Shown here in pieces: positions 9,487-20,233 of a stretch of DNA of 47,708 nt. Both the position numbers and the translations under genes were made by a program. Source of the stretch: Desulfobacterales bacterium (GTDB lineage: Bacteria; Desulfobacterota; Desulfobacteria; Desulfobacterales; JANQIE01); NCBI GenBank assembly GCA_028282295.1, contig JANQIE010000268.1, positions 1 to 47,708 on the forward strand. Direction: 5' to 3'. Numbering within the stretch: the stretch's first letter is position 1; every line of letters begins with the position of its first letter. Under the pieces are notes generated by a model. The model worked only from the letters and a program-made list of their open reading frames with translations, did not search any database and was not told where the DNA came from.

Positions 9487-9829
9487 TTTTCTTTAGCATC
9501 CGAAATAGCTGATCAATGTGAGAGCCATAGTCGAACGAATCATCATAAAAAAATTTAATTTGCGGCATATACCGCAAGCCGAGTTCGCGCGCCAGGCTCC
9601 TTTTAATATACCCCTTGGCCCTGTCCAACCCTTTAGCGATTTCATCCTGGTTGTATTGCGACCCGGTCGTACTGAAATAGATTCGGGCACTTTTCAAATC
9701 TCGGCTCATTTTTACACCGGTAATGGTGACAAGTGCCAGGCGCGGATCCTTGATTTCCTTGTGCAGTAATTCCGAAAGTACTTTTTGGATTTGCCCGCCG
9801 ACCCTTTCGGCACGCGCATACGGTTTCAT
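9449..9829 (-). CDS. rbfA: 30S ribosome-binding factor A
   Basis: 126 residues. RbfA binds the 30S subunit during late maturation of helix 1 of 16S rRNA and in cold adaptation. The KH-like fold shows the usual segments: RVGGQIQKVLSELLHKEIKDPRL at the N-terminus and the LARELGLRYMPQIKFFYDDS strand-helix near residue 85. It overlaps the DUF503 gene by 4 bases upstream and the DHH gene downstream, so all three are probably translated from one message. Confidence 0.96.
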   Translation of the reverse strand: MKPYARAERVGGQIQKVLSELLHKEIKDPRLALVTITGVKMSRDLKSARIYFSTTGSQYNQDEIAKGLDRAKGYIKRSLARELGLRYMPQIKFFYDDSFDYGSHIDQLFRMLKKNDGPDNQPPEDQ

Positions 9830-10113
9830 AAATTGAATATTTCCATTTCCGAATCGACGATTTCGGCCAGCCCCATATCTTCAACCCGGTTGAAAAGTTT
9901 ATCGATTTTGGAATTAATTACGCTTTTGTCATTCCCGACCAGCGCAAATCCAATTTCGGCGCGTTGATGCTTATCGTTGGCCCCCACTTCGGCTGCTGAA
10001 ACATTGAAGCTGTTTTGCAGGCCCTTGACAATGGCGCGAACCACTTTGCGTTTGGCCTTTAAGCTTCGGCAGTCATGAAGTCGAAAGCTGATTATTCCGT
10101 AACCGATTACCAT
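9826..10113 (-). CDS. DUF503 family protein (YlxP-like)
   Basis: 95 residues matching the DUF503/YlxP type: an N-terminal strand, then HDCRSLKAKRKVVRAIVKGLQ, then a NVSAAEVGANDKHQRAEIGFALV segment. Family members are small ferredoxin-fold proteins usually encoded between infB and rbfA, as here, and are suspected to help ribosome maturation. It begins 12 bases after infB stops and overlaps rbfA by 4 bases. Confidence 0.92.
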   Translation of the reverse strand: MVIGYGIISFRLHDCRSLKAKRKVVRAIVKGLQNSFNVSAAEVGANDKHQRAEIGFALVGNDKSVINSKIDKLFNRVEDMGLAEIVDSEMEIFNL

Positions 10114-10125
10114 AAGTTGATTTTA

Positions 10126-12885
10126 CTACTCTATCTCCGGACGAATCTCTTCCAGGTAGTAGCATTCCAGATTGTCGCCGACTTTGATATCGTTATACTT
10201 TTCAATACCGATACCACACTCATAGCCGCTTTGCACTTCTTTGACATCATCTTTGAAACGGCGTAATGAGCCGATTTTACCCTGATACGTCACAACGCCG
10301 TCGCGCAGCAGACGAACCAACAGACCGCGTTCGATTTTACCGTCGGTTACATAGCAGCCCGCAATGGCGCCGATTTTGGGAACATGAAACACTTCGCGAA
10401 CATCTGCGCGCCCGGTGACGCGCTCTTCGTAAGTCGATTCCATCATACCGACGATGGCGCTTTTGATCTCCTTGATTACGTCGTAGATAACGTTGTGCAG
10501 GCGCACATCGACATTCTCCTCCGAGGCCAATTCCTGCACCTTGGGGTTCGGCCGGACGTTAAATCCGATAATAATGGCGTTCGACACCGCCGCCAAGGAA
10601 ACGTCCGACTCGGTGATCGTGCCGGTGGCGGAATGGATGACGTTGATTTTGACTTCCTCGTTGGTGAGTTTGGTCACTGAATCGCGCAAGGCTTCGATGG
10701 AGCCGTCCACATCGGCCTTGATAATCAGGTTCAAGTCTTTTAGCTCTTCTTCCTGCATCTTCTCGAACAAGCCTTCCAGGCTCATGCGGCTGGTTTTGGC
10801 CAGTTCTTTACTGCGTTGTTTCTGGGCCCGATGGGCGCTGACTTGCTTGGCGTCTTTTTCGTCCTGCAGAGCAACCACCTCATCGCCCGCCATGGGTACA
10901 CCCGAAAGGCCGATAATTTCCACCGGCATCGACGGCCCGGCGTTCTTTACTTGGGTACCTCGGTCATCGAGCATGGCACGAATTTTCCCGTAATGGATAC
11001 CGGCAACCACCGGGTCGCCGGCGTTCAGGGTGCCCTCCTTGACCAGCACGGTAGCCACGGCGCCACGCCCCGAATCCAACTTGGCCTCAACCACATAGCC
11101 GCTCGCCAGTTTGCCAGCGTTGGCTTTCAATTCCAACATTTCCGATTGCAACAGGATCATCTCCAGCAGGTCTTCAATGCCGATAGCTTCCTTGGCCGAC
11201 ACTTTTACGAAAATGGTTTCACCACCCCAGTCTTCAGGCACCAATCCGATTTCAGCCAACTGGCGCTGCACTTTTTCAGGATCTGCATCAGCCTTGTCGA
11301 TTTTATTGACGGCAACGATGATCGGCACATCGGAGGCTTTGGCATGATTGATCGCCTCGGTGGTTTGCGGCATGATGCCGTCATCAGCGGCAACCACCAG
11401 AATAACGATATCCGTGACTTTGGCGCCGCGGGCACGCATGGCGGTGAAAGCTTCATGACCAGGTGTATCCAGAAAGCAGATTTGGCCCTTTTCGGTTTTT
11501 ACATGATAAGCGCCGATATGTTGGGTAATGCCGCCCGCTTCCAAATCAGTGACCCGGGTTTTGCGAATGACGTCCAAAAGAGAGGTTTTGCCGTGGTCGA
11601 CATGCCCCATGATCGTAACCACGGGTGCGCGCGGGCTCAAAGTTTCCGGGGCGTCAGAGACCTGCTTGATGATGGTTTCTTCTTCAAATGCGGCGCGTTC
11701 GACTTCATAGCCGAACTCAGCCGCCACCACGACCGCGGTATCATGATCGATGGTCTGGTTCACGGTGACCATGACGCCCATACCCATCAGTTTACCGATA
11801 ATTTCGTTGGCTTTGATACCCATCCGTTTCGCCAGGTCGGCAAGCACAATGGCGTCGTCGACTTTAATGCGGCGTTTGATGGCCTTGGCAGTTGTGATCT
11901 GGGTTTTTTGGGCCGGCGCACTTTTGGTTTTGCCGCCTTTTCGCGTTTTGCGGCCCCGGCCGGAATCGTACAAATCGGCACCCTCAACCACCGCTTTTTT
12001 GCGAAATGATATTTTTTTCTTGAAGAACTTGCGATCCAGACCGGCTTCATCGGCCTGTCCCTTTTTCTTGCGTTTTTTACCCCTGGCGCCGGCGTCCTTG
12101 TCTCCGGTCGTTTTCTCTCCGGCAAGCGCAGCACGTCGATCGGGTTTTTGGGTAGGCGACGCCGGTTTCGGTTTGGGGGCAACCGGCTTGACCGGCAGTT
12201 GAATGATCTTCGCAGCGGCTTCCTTCTTGACCTTCTTTTTAGGTTTGACCGGTGCTTTCTTCTCGGGTTCCGGTTCAACCTCCGGCTCCGGTTTCGCTTC
12301 CGCTTCGGGTTGCACCTGTTCTTCGACCGCGGGAGCCTCAGCCGGGGCTTCTGCCTCAATCGGTTGGGCGGCCTCCGGTTCCTTCGCTTCTTCTTCGGCG
12401 GGCGTTTCGGGTTCGGGCTCAGTGGGCACTTCCGGCTCGGGTGGGGTGGGTGCCGGTTTGATAATCTTAGCCGCCGGTTCCTTCTTTTTAGGCGCCGGCG
12501 TTACTTCAGGGGAAGGTTCAACGGATTCGAGAACCTCAGCCGCCGCAACAGTCTCCTGTTCAGCAGGCGCCTCAACAACCGTTTCCAGTTCCGGTTCCGG
12601 TTCATCCGCCACTTGCAACGCTTCCTCCTCGGCTACCAGTGCCTCCTCCGCCGATTTGACGATACGTTTGCGTCTTCGACGAATAACGGTGGGTTTGATA
12701 CGCTTTTCGACAATCTTATCGGTGGTTTTGTTCAATAACGCGGCCTTGATCTGGTCAACAGCCTCATCATCCACCGAACTCATATGACTTTTGAATGAAA
12801 TGTTCAATTCGGTCAACTTTTCAAGAAGCGCTTTGTTGGTCATATTGAGCGTTCTGGCAAGTTCGTAGATTCTGGTTTTTGCCAT
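10126..12885 (-). CDS. infB: Translation initiation factor IF-2
   Basis: 919 residues. IF-2 is the GTPase that brings fMet-tRNA to the 30S subunit and promotes subunit joining. The order is an N-terminal IF2_N helical module (residues 1-50), a long low-complexity Glu/Pro/Ala-rich linker (about 85-240), a Lys/Arg-rich stretch, a second IF2_N module, and the G domain with G1 GHVDHGKT near 425, G3 DTPGHEAF and G4 NKID. The C-terminal domains follow. The linker has strongly biased composition, which is normal for IF-2. It lies downstream of nusA with a 77-base gap; no ylxR gene lies between them, although many bacteria have one there. Confidence 0.98.
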   Translation of the reverse strand: MAKTRIYELARTLNMTNKALLEKLTELNISFKSHMSSVDDEAVDQIKAALLNKTTDKIVEKRIKPTVIRRRRKRIVKSAEEALVAEEEALQVADEPEPELETVVEAPAEQETVAAAEVLESVEPSPEVTPAPKKKEPAAKIIKPAPTPPEPEVPTEPEPETPAEEEAKEPEAAQPIEAEAPAEAPAVEEQVQPEAEAKPEPEVEPEPEKKAPVKPKKKVKKEAAAKIIQLPVKPVAPKPKPASPTQKPDRRAALAGEKTTGDKDAGARGKKRKKKGQADEAGLDRKFFKKKISFRKKAVVEGADLYDSGRGRKTRKGGKTKSAPAQKTQITTAKAIKRRIKVDDAIVLADLAKRMGIKANEIIGKLMGMGVMVTVNQTIDHDTAVVVAAEFGYEVERAAFEEETIIKQVSDAPETLSPRAPVVTIMGHVDHGKTSLLDVIRKTRVTDLEAGGITQHIGAYHVKTEKGQICFLDTPGHEAFTAMRARGAKVTDIVILVVAADDGIMPQTTEAINHAKASDVPIIVAVNKIDKADADPEKVQRQLAEIGLVPEDWGGETIFVKVSAKEAIGIEDLLEMILLQSEMLELKANAGKLASGYVVEAKLDSGRGAVATVLVKEGTLNAGDPVVAGIHYGKIRAMLDDRGTQVKNAGPSMPVEIIGLSGVPMAGDEVVALQDEKDAKQVSAHRAQKQRSKELAKTSRMSLEGLFEKMQEEELKDLNLIIKADVDGSIEALRDSVTKLTNEEVKINVIHSATGTITESDVSLAAVSNAIIIGFNVRPNPKVQELASEENVDVRLHNVIYDVIKEIKSAIVGMMESTYEERVTGRADVREVFHVPKIGAIAGCYVTDGKIERGLLVRLLRDGVVTYQGKIGSLRRFKDDVKEVQSGYECGIGIEKYNDIKVGDNLECYYLEEIRPEIE

Positions 12886-12962
12886 TCATTCCCCCTGGAT
12901 TCTGCGGGTGTCCGGCACCCTTCAATGGCGTGGGCAAGCCTTCCAACGGCCACCGCATTGTG

Positions 12963-14345
12963 TTATTCGGCTGCCGTTTCATCATCCGTTTCCTGCGGCG
13001 ATGGAGACGCGTCATCGTCGTTTGAATCAGCTTCTTCGTTTTTTGCTTCTTCGGATTCGTTTTGGGCGCCTTCATCGGAATTATTTGTGTTTTCATCCGT
13101 ATTTTGCGATTCATACAGATATTCACGCGCCGCCTCGATCAACTGCCGGGCCTTGCCTTCGCCGATGCCGCGGACTTGTGTTAAATCCTCGATCGTTGCA
13201 CTGGCAACTTCTTCGGCGGAATAAAAACCCTGCTCATAAAGTGCATCCGCCATGCTTATACCGATTCCGGTCAGCGCCGTGAGAGACTTGTAACCGTCCT
13301 GCAAAGCCTCACTGTATCTCGACTCGCTTTGCACATCCAATCGCCAGCCGGTCAATTTCGATGCCAGACGAACATTCTGCCCACGTTTGCCGATCGCCAC
13401 CGACAAATACTCATCCGGGACGATAACTTCCATCGAGCGATTTTCCTCATCGATAATGACACGTGATATCTCGGCCGGCGCCAAAGCGTTGCAGACATAT
13501 TTGGCAGCGTCGACATGCCATGTAATAATATCGATTTTCTCACCGCGCAATTCCTGAACGACGTTTTGTACCCGGCTCCCCTTCATGCCGACGCAAGCGC
13601 CCACCGGATCAATATCCGCATCGTTGGATGAAACGGCAAATTTCGCGCGGCTGCCGGGCTCGCGAGCAGCGCCCATGATCGATACAATACCCTCGGCAAT
13701 TTCCGGGACCTCGGTTTTAAATAGATTGATGAGAAAATTCGGATGTGTTCGCGACAAAAGGATTTGCGGGCCGCGTGTATCGTTGCGCACATCGAGTATG
13801 TATGCGCGGATGCGGTCGCCACGACGGTAGGATTCGCCCGGCACCTGTTCACGGTGGGGCACGGCGCCTTCGGTGTGTCCCAAATTGACGATAATATCAC
13901 CACGATCCATGCGTTGCACAATGCCGTTGATAATTTCACCTTTGCGATCGATGAATGCGGAATAAACGGCATCGCGTTCGGCATCTTTCAATTTCTGAAT
14001 GATAACCTGTTTGGCTGATTGGGCAGCGATTCGGCCAAAGGCGCTGGTGTCCATCTTGGTCCCTAAGCTGTCGCCGATCTCACAATCAGGGTCAAGTTCC
14101 TGGCCTTCCTCAAGATCGATTTGCAGATCCGGCTCGGTTATTTCCGCCACAACTTCCTTAAATTGAAAGACCTCGATTTCGCCGCTTTCTTCATTGTACT
14201 GCACTTCGATATCGACTTTGCTACCGTACTTTTTGCGAGCTGCAGAGCGCAACGCTTCTTCGAGTGCTTGGATCAGGACCTCACGATCGATACCTTTGTC
14301 CCGGCTCACTTGTTCAATCACGCGTTTGATATCGGCGATAAACAT
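12963..14345 (-). CDS. nusA: Transcription termination/antitermination factor NusA
   Basis: 460 residues. NusA binds RNA polymerase and nascent RNA and modulates pausing, termination and antitermination. Visible are the N-terminal polymerase-binding domain, an S1 domain (GIVQRMDRGDIIVNLG), two KH domains (GACVGMKGSRVQNVV and SVAIGKRGQNVRLAS), and a helix-hairpin-helix region near 345-410 (ALTGIGISMADALYEQG, VRGIGEGKARQLIEA). The last 50 residues are an acidic Asn/Glu/Asp-rich tail. Its start codon shares one base with the rimP stop. Confidence 0.98.
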   Translation of the reverse strand: MFIADIKRVIEQVSRDKGIDREVLIQALEEALRSAARKKYGSKVDIEVQYNEESGEIEVFQFKEVVAEITEPDLQIDLEEGQELDPDCEIGDSLGTKMDTSAFGRIAAQSAKQVIIQKLKDAERDAVYSAFIDRKGEIINGIVQRMDRGDIIVNLGHTEGAVPHREQVPGESYRRGDRIRAYILDVRNDTRGPQILLSRTHPNFLINLFKTEVPEIAEGIVSIMGAAREPGSRAKFAVSSNDADIDPVGACVGMKGSRVQNVVQELRGEKIDIITWHVDAAKYVCNALAPAEISRVIIDEENRSMEVIVPDEYLSVAIGKRGQNVRLASKLTGWRLDVQSESRYSEALQDGYKSLTALTGIGISMADALYEQGFYSAEEVASATIEDLTQVRGIGEGKARQLIEAAREYLYESQNTDENTNNSDEGAQNESEEAKNEEADSNDDDASPSPQETDDETAAE

Positions 14346-14893
14346 TATTTCACTCCGTCTGTCGGTGTCAGCCTCGCCTTATCAACTAATGGATAAGGGA
14401 TGTTGGTGGGTTGGCCGTTGATCAAAATTTTTATATAGCCTTCGCTTAGGCCCTCAAGAATTCCTTTGAAATTTCGTTGACCATTGATCGGTTGCGATGT
14501 TTTTATTTTAACTACCTGACCTTTAAAGCGCTCAAAATCTTTTTCTCTGCCTAACGGGCGTTCCGGCCCCGGTGACGACACTTCCAAATTATAGGGCAGA
14601 TCGATATCCAGACCAACATCCAGCAAATCGTTAAGTTGGCGGCTGATATACACGCAGTCATCAAGTGTTATTCCGTTGGGTTTGTCGATATAGAGCCGCA
14701 GTATTCGTCCGGCCGCTTCGCGTTGGTGTTCAATATGCACCAATTCAACACCTTCCCCGGTGCATAGCGGTTCGGCCAATTCCCACACTTGAGCCACCAG
14801 TTTTTTATAATCGAATCCGCCCGCTTTCGATTCGGATCGCCGCCTGCTGCGCTTTTTAGAATTTTTGAGTTGCCTGTCCTTTTTTGCCGGCAC
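14345..14893 (-). CDS. rimP: Ribosome maturation factor RimP
   Basis: 182 residues. RimP is needed for 30S maturation. The sequence has a basic N-terminal extension (about 25 residues rich in Lys/Arg), then the RimP core with YIDKPNGITLDDCVYISR and the highly conserved LEVSSPGPERPL motif. The C-terminal SH3-like domain follows. The extension makes it longer than the usual 150-155 residues. First gene of the rimP-nusA-infB train, just downstream of a terminator and the tRNA-Gly gene. Confidence 0.96.
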   Translation of the reverse strand: MPAKKDRQLKNSKKRSRRRSESKAGGFDYKKLVAQVWELAEPLCTGEGVELVHIEHQREAAGRILRLYIDKPNGITLDDCVYISRQLNDLLDVGLDIDLPYNLEVSSPGPERPLGREKDFERFKGQVVKIKTSQPINGQRNFKGILEGLSEGYIKILINGQPTNIPYPLVDKARLTPTDGVK

Positions 14894-14910
14894 CGAAACT
14901 GCTCCTTAAT

Positions 14911-14936
14911 AAAACAAAAAACGGGCAATTGCCCGT
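14911..14936 (-). terminator. Rho-independent terminator between tRNA-Gly and rimP
   Basis: On the minus strand the palindrome AACGGGCAATTGCCCGTT (14919-14936) is followed directly by TTTTTTGTTTT. It probably ends the transcript carrying tRNA-Gly, upstream of the rimP start. Confidence 0.75.
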
Positions 14937-15160
14937 TCCTCACGATAGGTAGACTGTAGGTTGTGGTTAGAGTAATTAACGTTTCATTGGATAACCACCA
15001 GCAAGAGATTCACTCGCACATCCTCAATCACATCAAAATCGCTACCTATCGAGTCCCGAGACCTCATTTTCGTTACGCGGCTTGAGCAGGTCTCAAACCG
15101 GTTTGTCAAACTGCGCAACATGCTCTCGCTGGACCTCCGATAAAGGCGGACGAAAATGGA

Positions 15161-15232
15161 GCGGGCAACGAGATTCGAACTCGCGACACCAAGCTTGGGA
15201 AGCTTGTACTCTACCAACTGAGCTATGCCCGC
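15161..15232 (-). tRNA. tRNA-Gly (anticodon CCC)
   Basis: A 72-base cloverleaf on the minus strand: acceptor GCGGGCA/TGCCCGC (7 bp), D arm GCTC...GAGT, anticodon stem CAAGC/GCTTG around the loop TTCCCAA, variable GTGTC, and T arm GCGAG/CTCGT with loop TTCGAAT. The anticodon by position is CCC, decoding GGG. CCA is not encoded; TC follows the acceptor stem. Confidence 0.93.
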
Positions 15233-15433
15233 TTTTCCAAGTGGGTAAAATAGGATAAAAAACCAGGCTTGTCAATATGTTTAAACCCTGCCTTGTTTAT
15301 TTTGCCATGAATACCTAACCTACCTTATTTTCTATGATTATCGACACGCAACGATATCGGTGGGCTGGCACTTTTACGATAAGGAGGCTGCCCGGTTGGA
15401 CGGCATTGTTTGCAAAGTGAAAGGCACGAGCTT

Positions 15434-15576
15434 GTGTCCATCCGAAAATGGTAGATTCTGGTTCCCGGCAAGGCCCGAGCTTTTTTAAAACCGCAGGCAT
15501 AGCGTGCTACTGCCGAGGATCTTAAAAATGCGAGAACGCCGCCGGGGGCTAAAAGATGCCATCTCCGGATGGGCAC
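15434..15576. mobile_element. MITE-like element, copy 1 (143 bp)
   Basis: Bounded by imperfect terminal inverted repeats: GTGTCCATCCGAAAATGG at the left and GATGCCATCTCCGGATGGGCAC at the right. The interior contains AAGGCCCGAGC and a CGCAGGCATAGCGTGCTACT-like block shared with the copy at 19736-19876. It has no coding capacity. It abuts the stop of the MerR-type gene and fills most of the tRNA-merR gap. Confidence 0.7.
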
Positions 15577-15962
15577 TAGTTTAAAAGGTCACGTATCTCT
15601 TCAAGAGTCTTGCGAATTTCCGCAACTGAAATGCCGGAGGCACTTTCTTGTGTGTCTTTGCGGGCAGGCGGGGCATCCGTTTTCGTTCGAACATTTAGAT
15701 GGCGTCGGGCACCTTGGATCGTAAAACGGCGCGCGTATAAAAGGTGTTTGATTTTGTATACCAATTCAACATCTTTACGGCGATAGAGCCGCTGCCCCGC
15801 TTCGGTTCGTTTAGGTTTCAAGGCCGCAAACTCGGTTTCCCAAAACCGCAGGACATACGTTGGTACATCTACTAGGCGGGCAACCTCGCCGATTTTAAAA
15901 TAGAGCTTATCCGGTATTTGCAGATCTATGGCTTCTTGATCCTGCATAGCGCCACCTTCCAT
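15576..15962 (-). CDS. MerR-family transcriptional regulator
   Basis: 128 residues with an N-terminal MerR-type winged helix-turn-helix (YFKIGEVARLVDVPTYVLRFWETEF, residues about 20-44), the conserved wing QRLYRRKDVELV, and a short C-terminal tail without cysteine effector motifs. MerR-like genes of this size commonly follow pheT in this phylum; their target is generally unknown. The tail has no metal-binding cysteines, so a metal sensor is unlikely. It lies 76 bases after pheT and probably shares its transcript. Confidence 0.85.
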   Translation of the reverse strand: MEGGAMQDQEAIDLQIPDKLYFKIGEVARLVDVPTYVLRFWETEFAALKPKRTEAGQRLYRRKDVELVYKIKHLLYARRFTIQGARRHLNVRTKTDAPPARKDTQESASGISVAEIRKTLEEIRDLLN

Positions 15963-16038
15963 TTGCTAAAGGGGCAGTTTTCGAATTTCTTACATCAGTG
16001 GTACATCAGGGGCGGCATGAAGACAAGGCCGATTAATT

Positions 16039-18462
16039 CTAAGCCGGCAAGGCTGCATCGAATTCGCGAATGAGGCGATCGGTAATGCGTTTGTGAATAT
16101 CGTTGACCTGCTCGTCTTCAAGGGTTTTTTCCGCGGACCGATAGACTATTCGGAATGAAATACTCTTTTTTCCCGACGGAATCGGTTCACCCTCAAAGAC
16201 ATCGAACAGGCTCCACGATTCCACCAAAGCCTCCTTGTATTTTCCGATCCCATTCAGAACAGTTTGTGTTTCAAGCCCTTGGTCGATTATCAGGGTCACA
16301 TCGCGCGATGCCGCCGGAAATCTCGGTAACGTTCTGAATTGCAGGTTTGCGGGCAGTTGGGCATGCAAGCCAGCCAATTCAAGTTCATAGAAAAACACGT
16401 TTTGCTTGATTTGAAAAGCGTCGATCACGTCTGCCCGTATTTGTCCGACAAGGCCGATGCATGTGTCGTCACGCATGATTTGGGCGGCATGGCCCGGCTT
16501 GAAATACAGGCACTGGTCTTTTGGGAGTTGGGTAAACCGGACATCGTTGATTTTCAGGGTTTCGATCAAGGTTTCCACGCTGCCCTTGGTGTCATAAAAA
16601 TCACAGTCGGCTTTTTGATTGAGCCAGGTGTCGACGTGACGAGCACCGGACCAGATGCCGGCTAACGTCTCGATCTCCGTCGGTAGTTCCTCGTCGGCCT
16701 TGACGATAAAAACTTTGCCTAGCTCAAAAAGTTTGACATCCATGTTTTTCTGGGCCTGGTTGCGTTGGGTCGCCTCAAGCAGACCGGGTAGCAAAGAGGT
16801 GCGCATGACCGCTTGATCTTCGCTTAGCGGATTCAAGATGGTCAGCGTGCCGCGTCTGGGGTCGTCGGCCGGCAGTGCCAGACGGTCCACCGTCCCTTTA
16901 TGGATAAAGCTATAGGTGATCGCCTCGCTGAACCCCAAACCGGTCATCAGGTCTTTTAACAGGGCTTTGAAGGGAACTTGTTTTGCGAGCTCAATGCCGC
17001 CGCCGTGCGACGGTATCATCGGGAAGGTGGTCGGTATGTTATTGTATCCGGATAGACGCGCAATTTCTTCCATTAGATCTTCCGGGCGAGTCACATCCAC
17101 GCGAAAACTGGGAGGTTGAACCTGCAATTCATCGAGAGTATTCTTGTTGACCTTAAAATCGATGGATTGCAATAAAGCGGCCATACGGTCCTGCGTGAAG
17201 TCAGTGCCCAAAAGACGATTGGTTTGTGTGATGCTTAAGTGAATCGACGGGGGTGTAATTTTTTGGGGATGCGCGTCAATGGCGCCGGGTGCGATTTTGC
17301 CGCCGCTGACTTGTTGCATTAATTGGGCCGCCCGGTCTAAAGCCTTCAGCGTGCCGTCCGGGTCGACACCGCGTTCGAACCGATGGGATGCGTCGGTTCC
17401 CAGCGATAGTTTTTTCGCGGTTTTGCGAATGCTGACCGGATCGAAATAGGCGCTTTCAATCAAGACGCGGGTTGTGCCGGTGTTAATTTCTGAATTGGCG
17501 CCGCCCATGACTCCGCCAATAGCCACCGGTTTTGCACCGTCGCAGATCATCAGCATCTCGGGATCGAGCACGCGCTCTTTACCATCCAGGGTAGTGAATT
17601 TTTCACCCTGTTGTGCGGTGCGCACGACAATCCGGTTTTCGGCTAAAAGATCGAAATCGAACGCATGCAACGGCTGGCCGGTTTCCATCATTACAAAGTT
17701 GGTCACATCAACGATATTGTTGATGGGACGCAATCCGACTGAGATGAGTTTGTCCTGCAACCAGAAGGGAGAGGGGCCGATCTTAACATCGGTCAGCAAA
17801 CGGGCGGTGTACCGGGGGCAGTGGCTCGGGGCGTCTATGGTAATCGAGGTCAGGGCCTCGATGCGGCGCTCGCCCTGTTCTTCTATGGATTGATCGGGGA
17901 TGCGCAATTCCGTTTCTCGAATCGCCGCGATTTCCCGGGCAATGCCGACAATGCTCAGGCAGTCCGGCCGATTGGGGGTCAAATCGATTTCAAAGACCGG
18001 GTCGGCCAATTGCATGGCCTGATTCAGAGGTTCACCGATCGGAAGCGCAGGATCAAGCGCCATCAGATTTTGGGCCTGATCGCCCAGGGCCAGTTCGGCA
18101 GCACTGCAAAGCATGCCCTCGGATACCTCGCCGCGAATTTTGTTGCAGCTCAATTCCAAACCGTTAGGCAGCACCGTTCCCGGCAAAGCCAGCGGGGCGA
18201 CCAGGTCCGGTTTGACGTTGGGTGCGCCGCAAACCACCTGTACTTCGCGTGTGCCGATACTTACGCGGCAGACGGTTAATTTGTCCGCATTGGGGTGCGG
18301 CTTGACTTCCAAAACACGCGCCACGCGCACCGTCGCCAAAAACGCATATCGGTCGATTACGCCATCTACCTCCAGTCCGACCATCGTCAAGGCATCCGCC
18401 AATTCCTGCGCATGAATATCGTTGTCGACATATACTTTAAGCCAGCTTAGACTTGCTTTCAT
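16039..18462 (-). CDS. pheT: Phenylalanine-tRNA ligase beta subunit
   Basis: 807 residues, full length for the bacterial beta subunit. With PheS it forms the (alpha-beta)2 synthetase that charges tRNA-Phe. Domains in order: the N-terminal tRNA-binding EMAP-like domain (residues about 40-150, VVCGAPNV), the B3/B4 editing domain, the B5 domain, the catalytic-like core, and the C-terminal anticodon-binding FDX-ACB domain (LPRFPAASRDVTLIID, then FRIVYRSAEKTL). It starts 31 bases after pheS. Confidence 0.98.
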   Translation of the reverse strand: MKASLSWLKVYVDNDIHAQELADALTMVGLEVDGVIDRYAFLATVRVARVLEVKPHPNADKLTVCRVSIGTREVQVVCGAPNVKPDLVAPLALPGTVLPNGLELSCNKIRGEVSEGMLCSAAELALGDQAQNLMALDPALPIGEPLNQAMQLADPVFEIDLTPNRPDCLSIVGIAREIAAIRETELRIPDQSIEEQGERRIEALTSITIDAPSHCPRYTARLLTDVKIGPSPFWLQDKLISVGLRPINNIVDVTNFVMMETGQPLHAFDFDLLAENRIVVRTAQQGEKFTTLDGKERVLDPEMLMICDGAKPVAIGGVMGGANSEINTGTTRVLIESAYFDPVSIRKTAKKLSLGTDASHRFERGVDPDGTLKALDRAAQLMQQVSGGKIAPGAIDAHPQKITPPSIHLSITQTNRLLGTDFTQDRMAALLQSIDFKVNKNTLDELQVQPPSFRVDVTRPEDLMEEIARLSGYNNIPTTFPMIPSHGGGIELAKQVPFKALLKDLMTGLGFSEAITYSFIHKGTVDRLALPADDPRRGTLTILNPLSEDQAVMRTSLLPGLLEATQRNQAQKNMDVKLFELGKVFIVKADEELPTEIETLAGIWSGARHVDTWLNQKADCDFYDTKGSVETLIETLKINDVRFTQLPKDQCLYFKPGHAAQIMRDDTCIGLVGQIRADVIDAFQIKQNVFFYELELAGLHAQLPANLQFRTLPRFPAASRDVTLIIDQGLETQTVLNGIGKYKEALVESWSLFDVFEGEPIPSGKKSISFRIVYRSAEKTLEDEQVNDIHKRITDRLIREFDAALPA

Positions 18463-18493
18463 ATTGGTTTACCCTAATTCTGTCTGCACCCGA

Positions 18494-19504
18494 TCAAAAC
18501 TGGTTCAGAAAACGCAGATCATTTTCAAAGAAACGCCTTAAGTCGTCTATGCCGTATTTCAGCATGGCGATCCGTTCAACGCCCATGCCGAAGGCAAAGC
18601 CGGCATATCGGTTTGTATCGTAGCCGACGTTTTCAAAAACAGCCGGATGGACCATGCCCGAACCCAGAACTTCCAGCCAACCGGTGCGCGAACAGACCCG
18701 GCATCCTTTACCACGACACATCACACATAAAATATCGACTTCCGCACTCGGTTCGGTAAAGGGGAAAAAGCTGGGGCGAAACCGCAGGCTGGTTTGGTCG
18801 TCGAACATCTGGTGCACAAAGGCGGTCAGCACGCCCTTTAAATCGCCGAACGAAACGTTTTCATCCACGAACAGGCCTTCCACCTGATGAAACATGGGGG
18901 TGTGGGTTAAATCCGAGTCACAGCGATATACTTTGCCCGGTGCAATGACGCGCACCGGTGGCGGCTGCTTTTCCATCACCCGGACCTGGATGGGCGAGGT
19001 GTGTGTGCGCAGGACGATATTGTCGGAAACATAGAATGTATCCTGCATGTCCCGCGCCGGATGGTTTTTAGGAATATTGAGGGCTTCGAAATTGTGATAG
19101 TCGTTCTCAACTTCCGGTCCCTCGGCAATGTCAAAACCCATTTTGGTGAATATGTCGCAGATTTGTTGGTTCACCTGGGTAATCGGATGATATGTGCCGC
19201 GGGGCTTTTTGCGACCGGGAAGCGAAACGTCAATTGGTGCTTCGGTTTGACCGGCACGGTTGTTGGCAACGTCGAGGGCTTCGTCAAAAATCGCGCTTAG
19301 TTCTTTTTTAAGCGCGTTGGCTTGCTTGCCCGCCATTGGGCGCTGAGCGGCCGGCAACTTGGAGATGTTGCGTAAAAATTGAGTAACTTCACCTTTGCGC
19401 CCCAGGAATTTGACCACCAAGTCCTGAATCGCCTGCGGAGCCATATCATTTTCTTTAAGCGCGTCAAGGGCATCGGCCTTTATTTGCGCGATCGTTTTTT
19501 CCAC
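18494..19504 (-). CDS. pheS: Phenylalanine-tRNA ligase alpha subunit
   Basis: 336 residues. It is the catalytic subunit, with class II motifs: motif 2 in [26 protein letters not shown] and motif 3 in [17 protein letters not shown] near the C-terminus. The N-terminal coiled coil that binds tRNA-Phe covers about the first 90 residues. A segment before motif 3 is rich in cysteines ([17 protein letters not shown]); a short Cys-rich stretch is common in PheS of this group. Paired with pheT downstream. Confidence 0.98.
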   Translation of the reverse strand: MEKTIAQIKADALDALKENDMAPQAIQDLVVKFLGRKGEVTQFLRNISKLPAAQRPMAGKQANALKKELSAIFDEALDVANNRAGQTEAPIDVSLPGRKKPRGTYHPITQVNQQICDIFTKMGFDIAEGPEVENDYHNFEALNIPKNHPARDMQDTFYVSDNIVLRTHTSPIQVRVMEKQPPPVRVIAPGKVYRCDSDLTHTPMFHQVEGLFVDENVSFGDLKGVLTAFVHQMFDDQTSLRFRPSFFPFTEPSAEVDILCVMCRGKGCRVCSRTGWLEVLGSGMVHPAVFENVGYDTNRYAGFAFGMGVERIAMLKYGIDDLRRFFENDLRFLNQF

Positions 19505-19735
19505 TTTGATGCTCTTTAGGATAGGGTTAATGGGCTAGTCGGTTTGTCGGCACTTAATTTGGAAGCCGGATCAAGCCGCGCGGTCAACTTTAAATTTTTG
19601 CTTCGACCTTCGCCGATGGGCGATCACGGTTGGCATGGTGTCGGGCCGGCACGCCGGCAATCCCGTTGATTACGGGAATGCCAATTTGCCACTGAATATG
19701 AAATATGACGCAACCTTCCGGTATCAAGCGTATTG

Positions 19736-19876
19736 GCGCCCATCCGGAAGTAGTGGAATTTGGTTCCTGGTAAGGCCCGAGCATTTTCTACAACCACAGG
19801 CATAGCGGGCTACTCCGAGCGTCGTTAAAACGCGGATACGCCATTAGGCCAAAAGGTGCTGCATCCGGATGGGCGC
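19736..19876. mobile_element. MITE-like element, copy 2 (141 bp)
   Basis: Terminal inverted repeats GCGCCCATCCGGA and TCCGGATGGGCGC are perfect complements over 13 bases. The interior matches copy 1 (15434-15576) in order, including AAGGCCCGAGC and CACAGGCATAGCGGGCTACT. It sits in the rplT-pheS gap, four bases from the rplT stop, and probably forms a large hairpin in the transcript. Confidence 0.75.
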
Positions 19877-19879
19877 GTG

Positions 19880-20233
19880 TTAGGTAAGCTGCTCGGCAGC
19901 CAGGTCGGCGATGCGAGAAAAGCCGGAGGGATCGGAAATGGCCAACTCGGCAAGAACCTTGCGGTCCAAATCGACGCCGGCAAGTTTGAGCCCATGCATG
20001 AATTTGTTATACGGCAAATTATTCATCCGGGAAGCGGCGTTAATGCGCGTGATCCACAGTCTTCTGAAGTCCCGTTTGCGCGCCTTGCGGTCCCGGTAAG
20101 CGTACATTAACGCCTTGTCGACTGCATCGGCGGCGGTGCGATAGAGTTTACTCCTGCCGCCACGATACCCTTTGGCTAACTTCAGTACTTTTTTTCGTCG
20201 TTGTCTGGCTTTATAGCCCCGTTTGATACGCAT
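19880..20233 (-). CDS. rplT: 50S ribosomal protein L20
   Basis: 117 residues, standard length, with the very basic N-terminal arm ([24 protein letters not shown] type) and the globular C-terminus ([21 protein letters not shown]). L20 is essential for early 50S assembly and in several bacteria represses the infC-rpmI-rplT operon. Gene order infC-rpmI-rplT is conserved here. Confidence 0.98.
   Translation of the reverse strand: MRIKRGYKARQRRKKVLKLAKGYRGGRSKLYRTAADAVDKALMYAYRDRKARKRDFRRLWITRINAASRMNNLPYNKFMHGLKLAGVDLDRKVLAELAISDPSGFSRIADLAAEQLT

Noticed and set aside
14984-15275. Minus-strand open frames overlapping the tRNA-Gly gene
   Set aside because: They run through the tRNA and have no ribosome-binding site.
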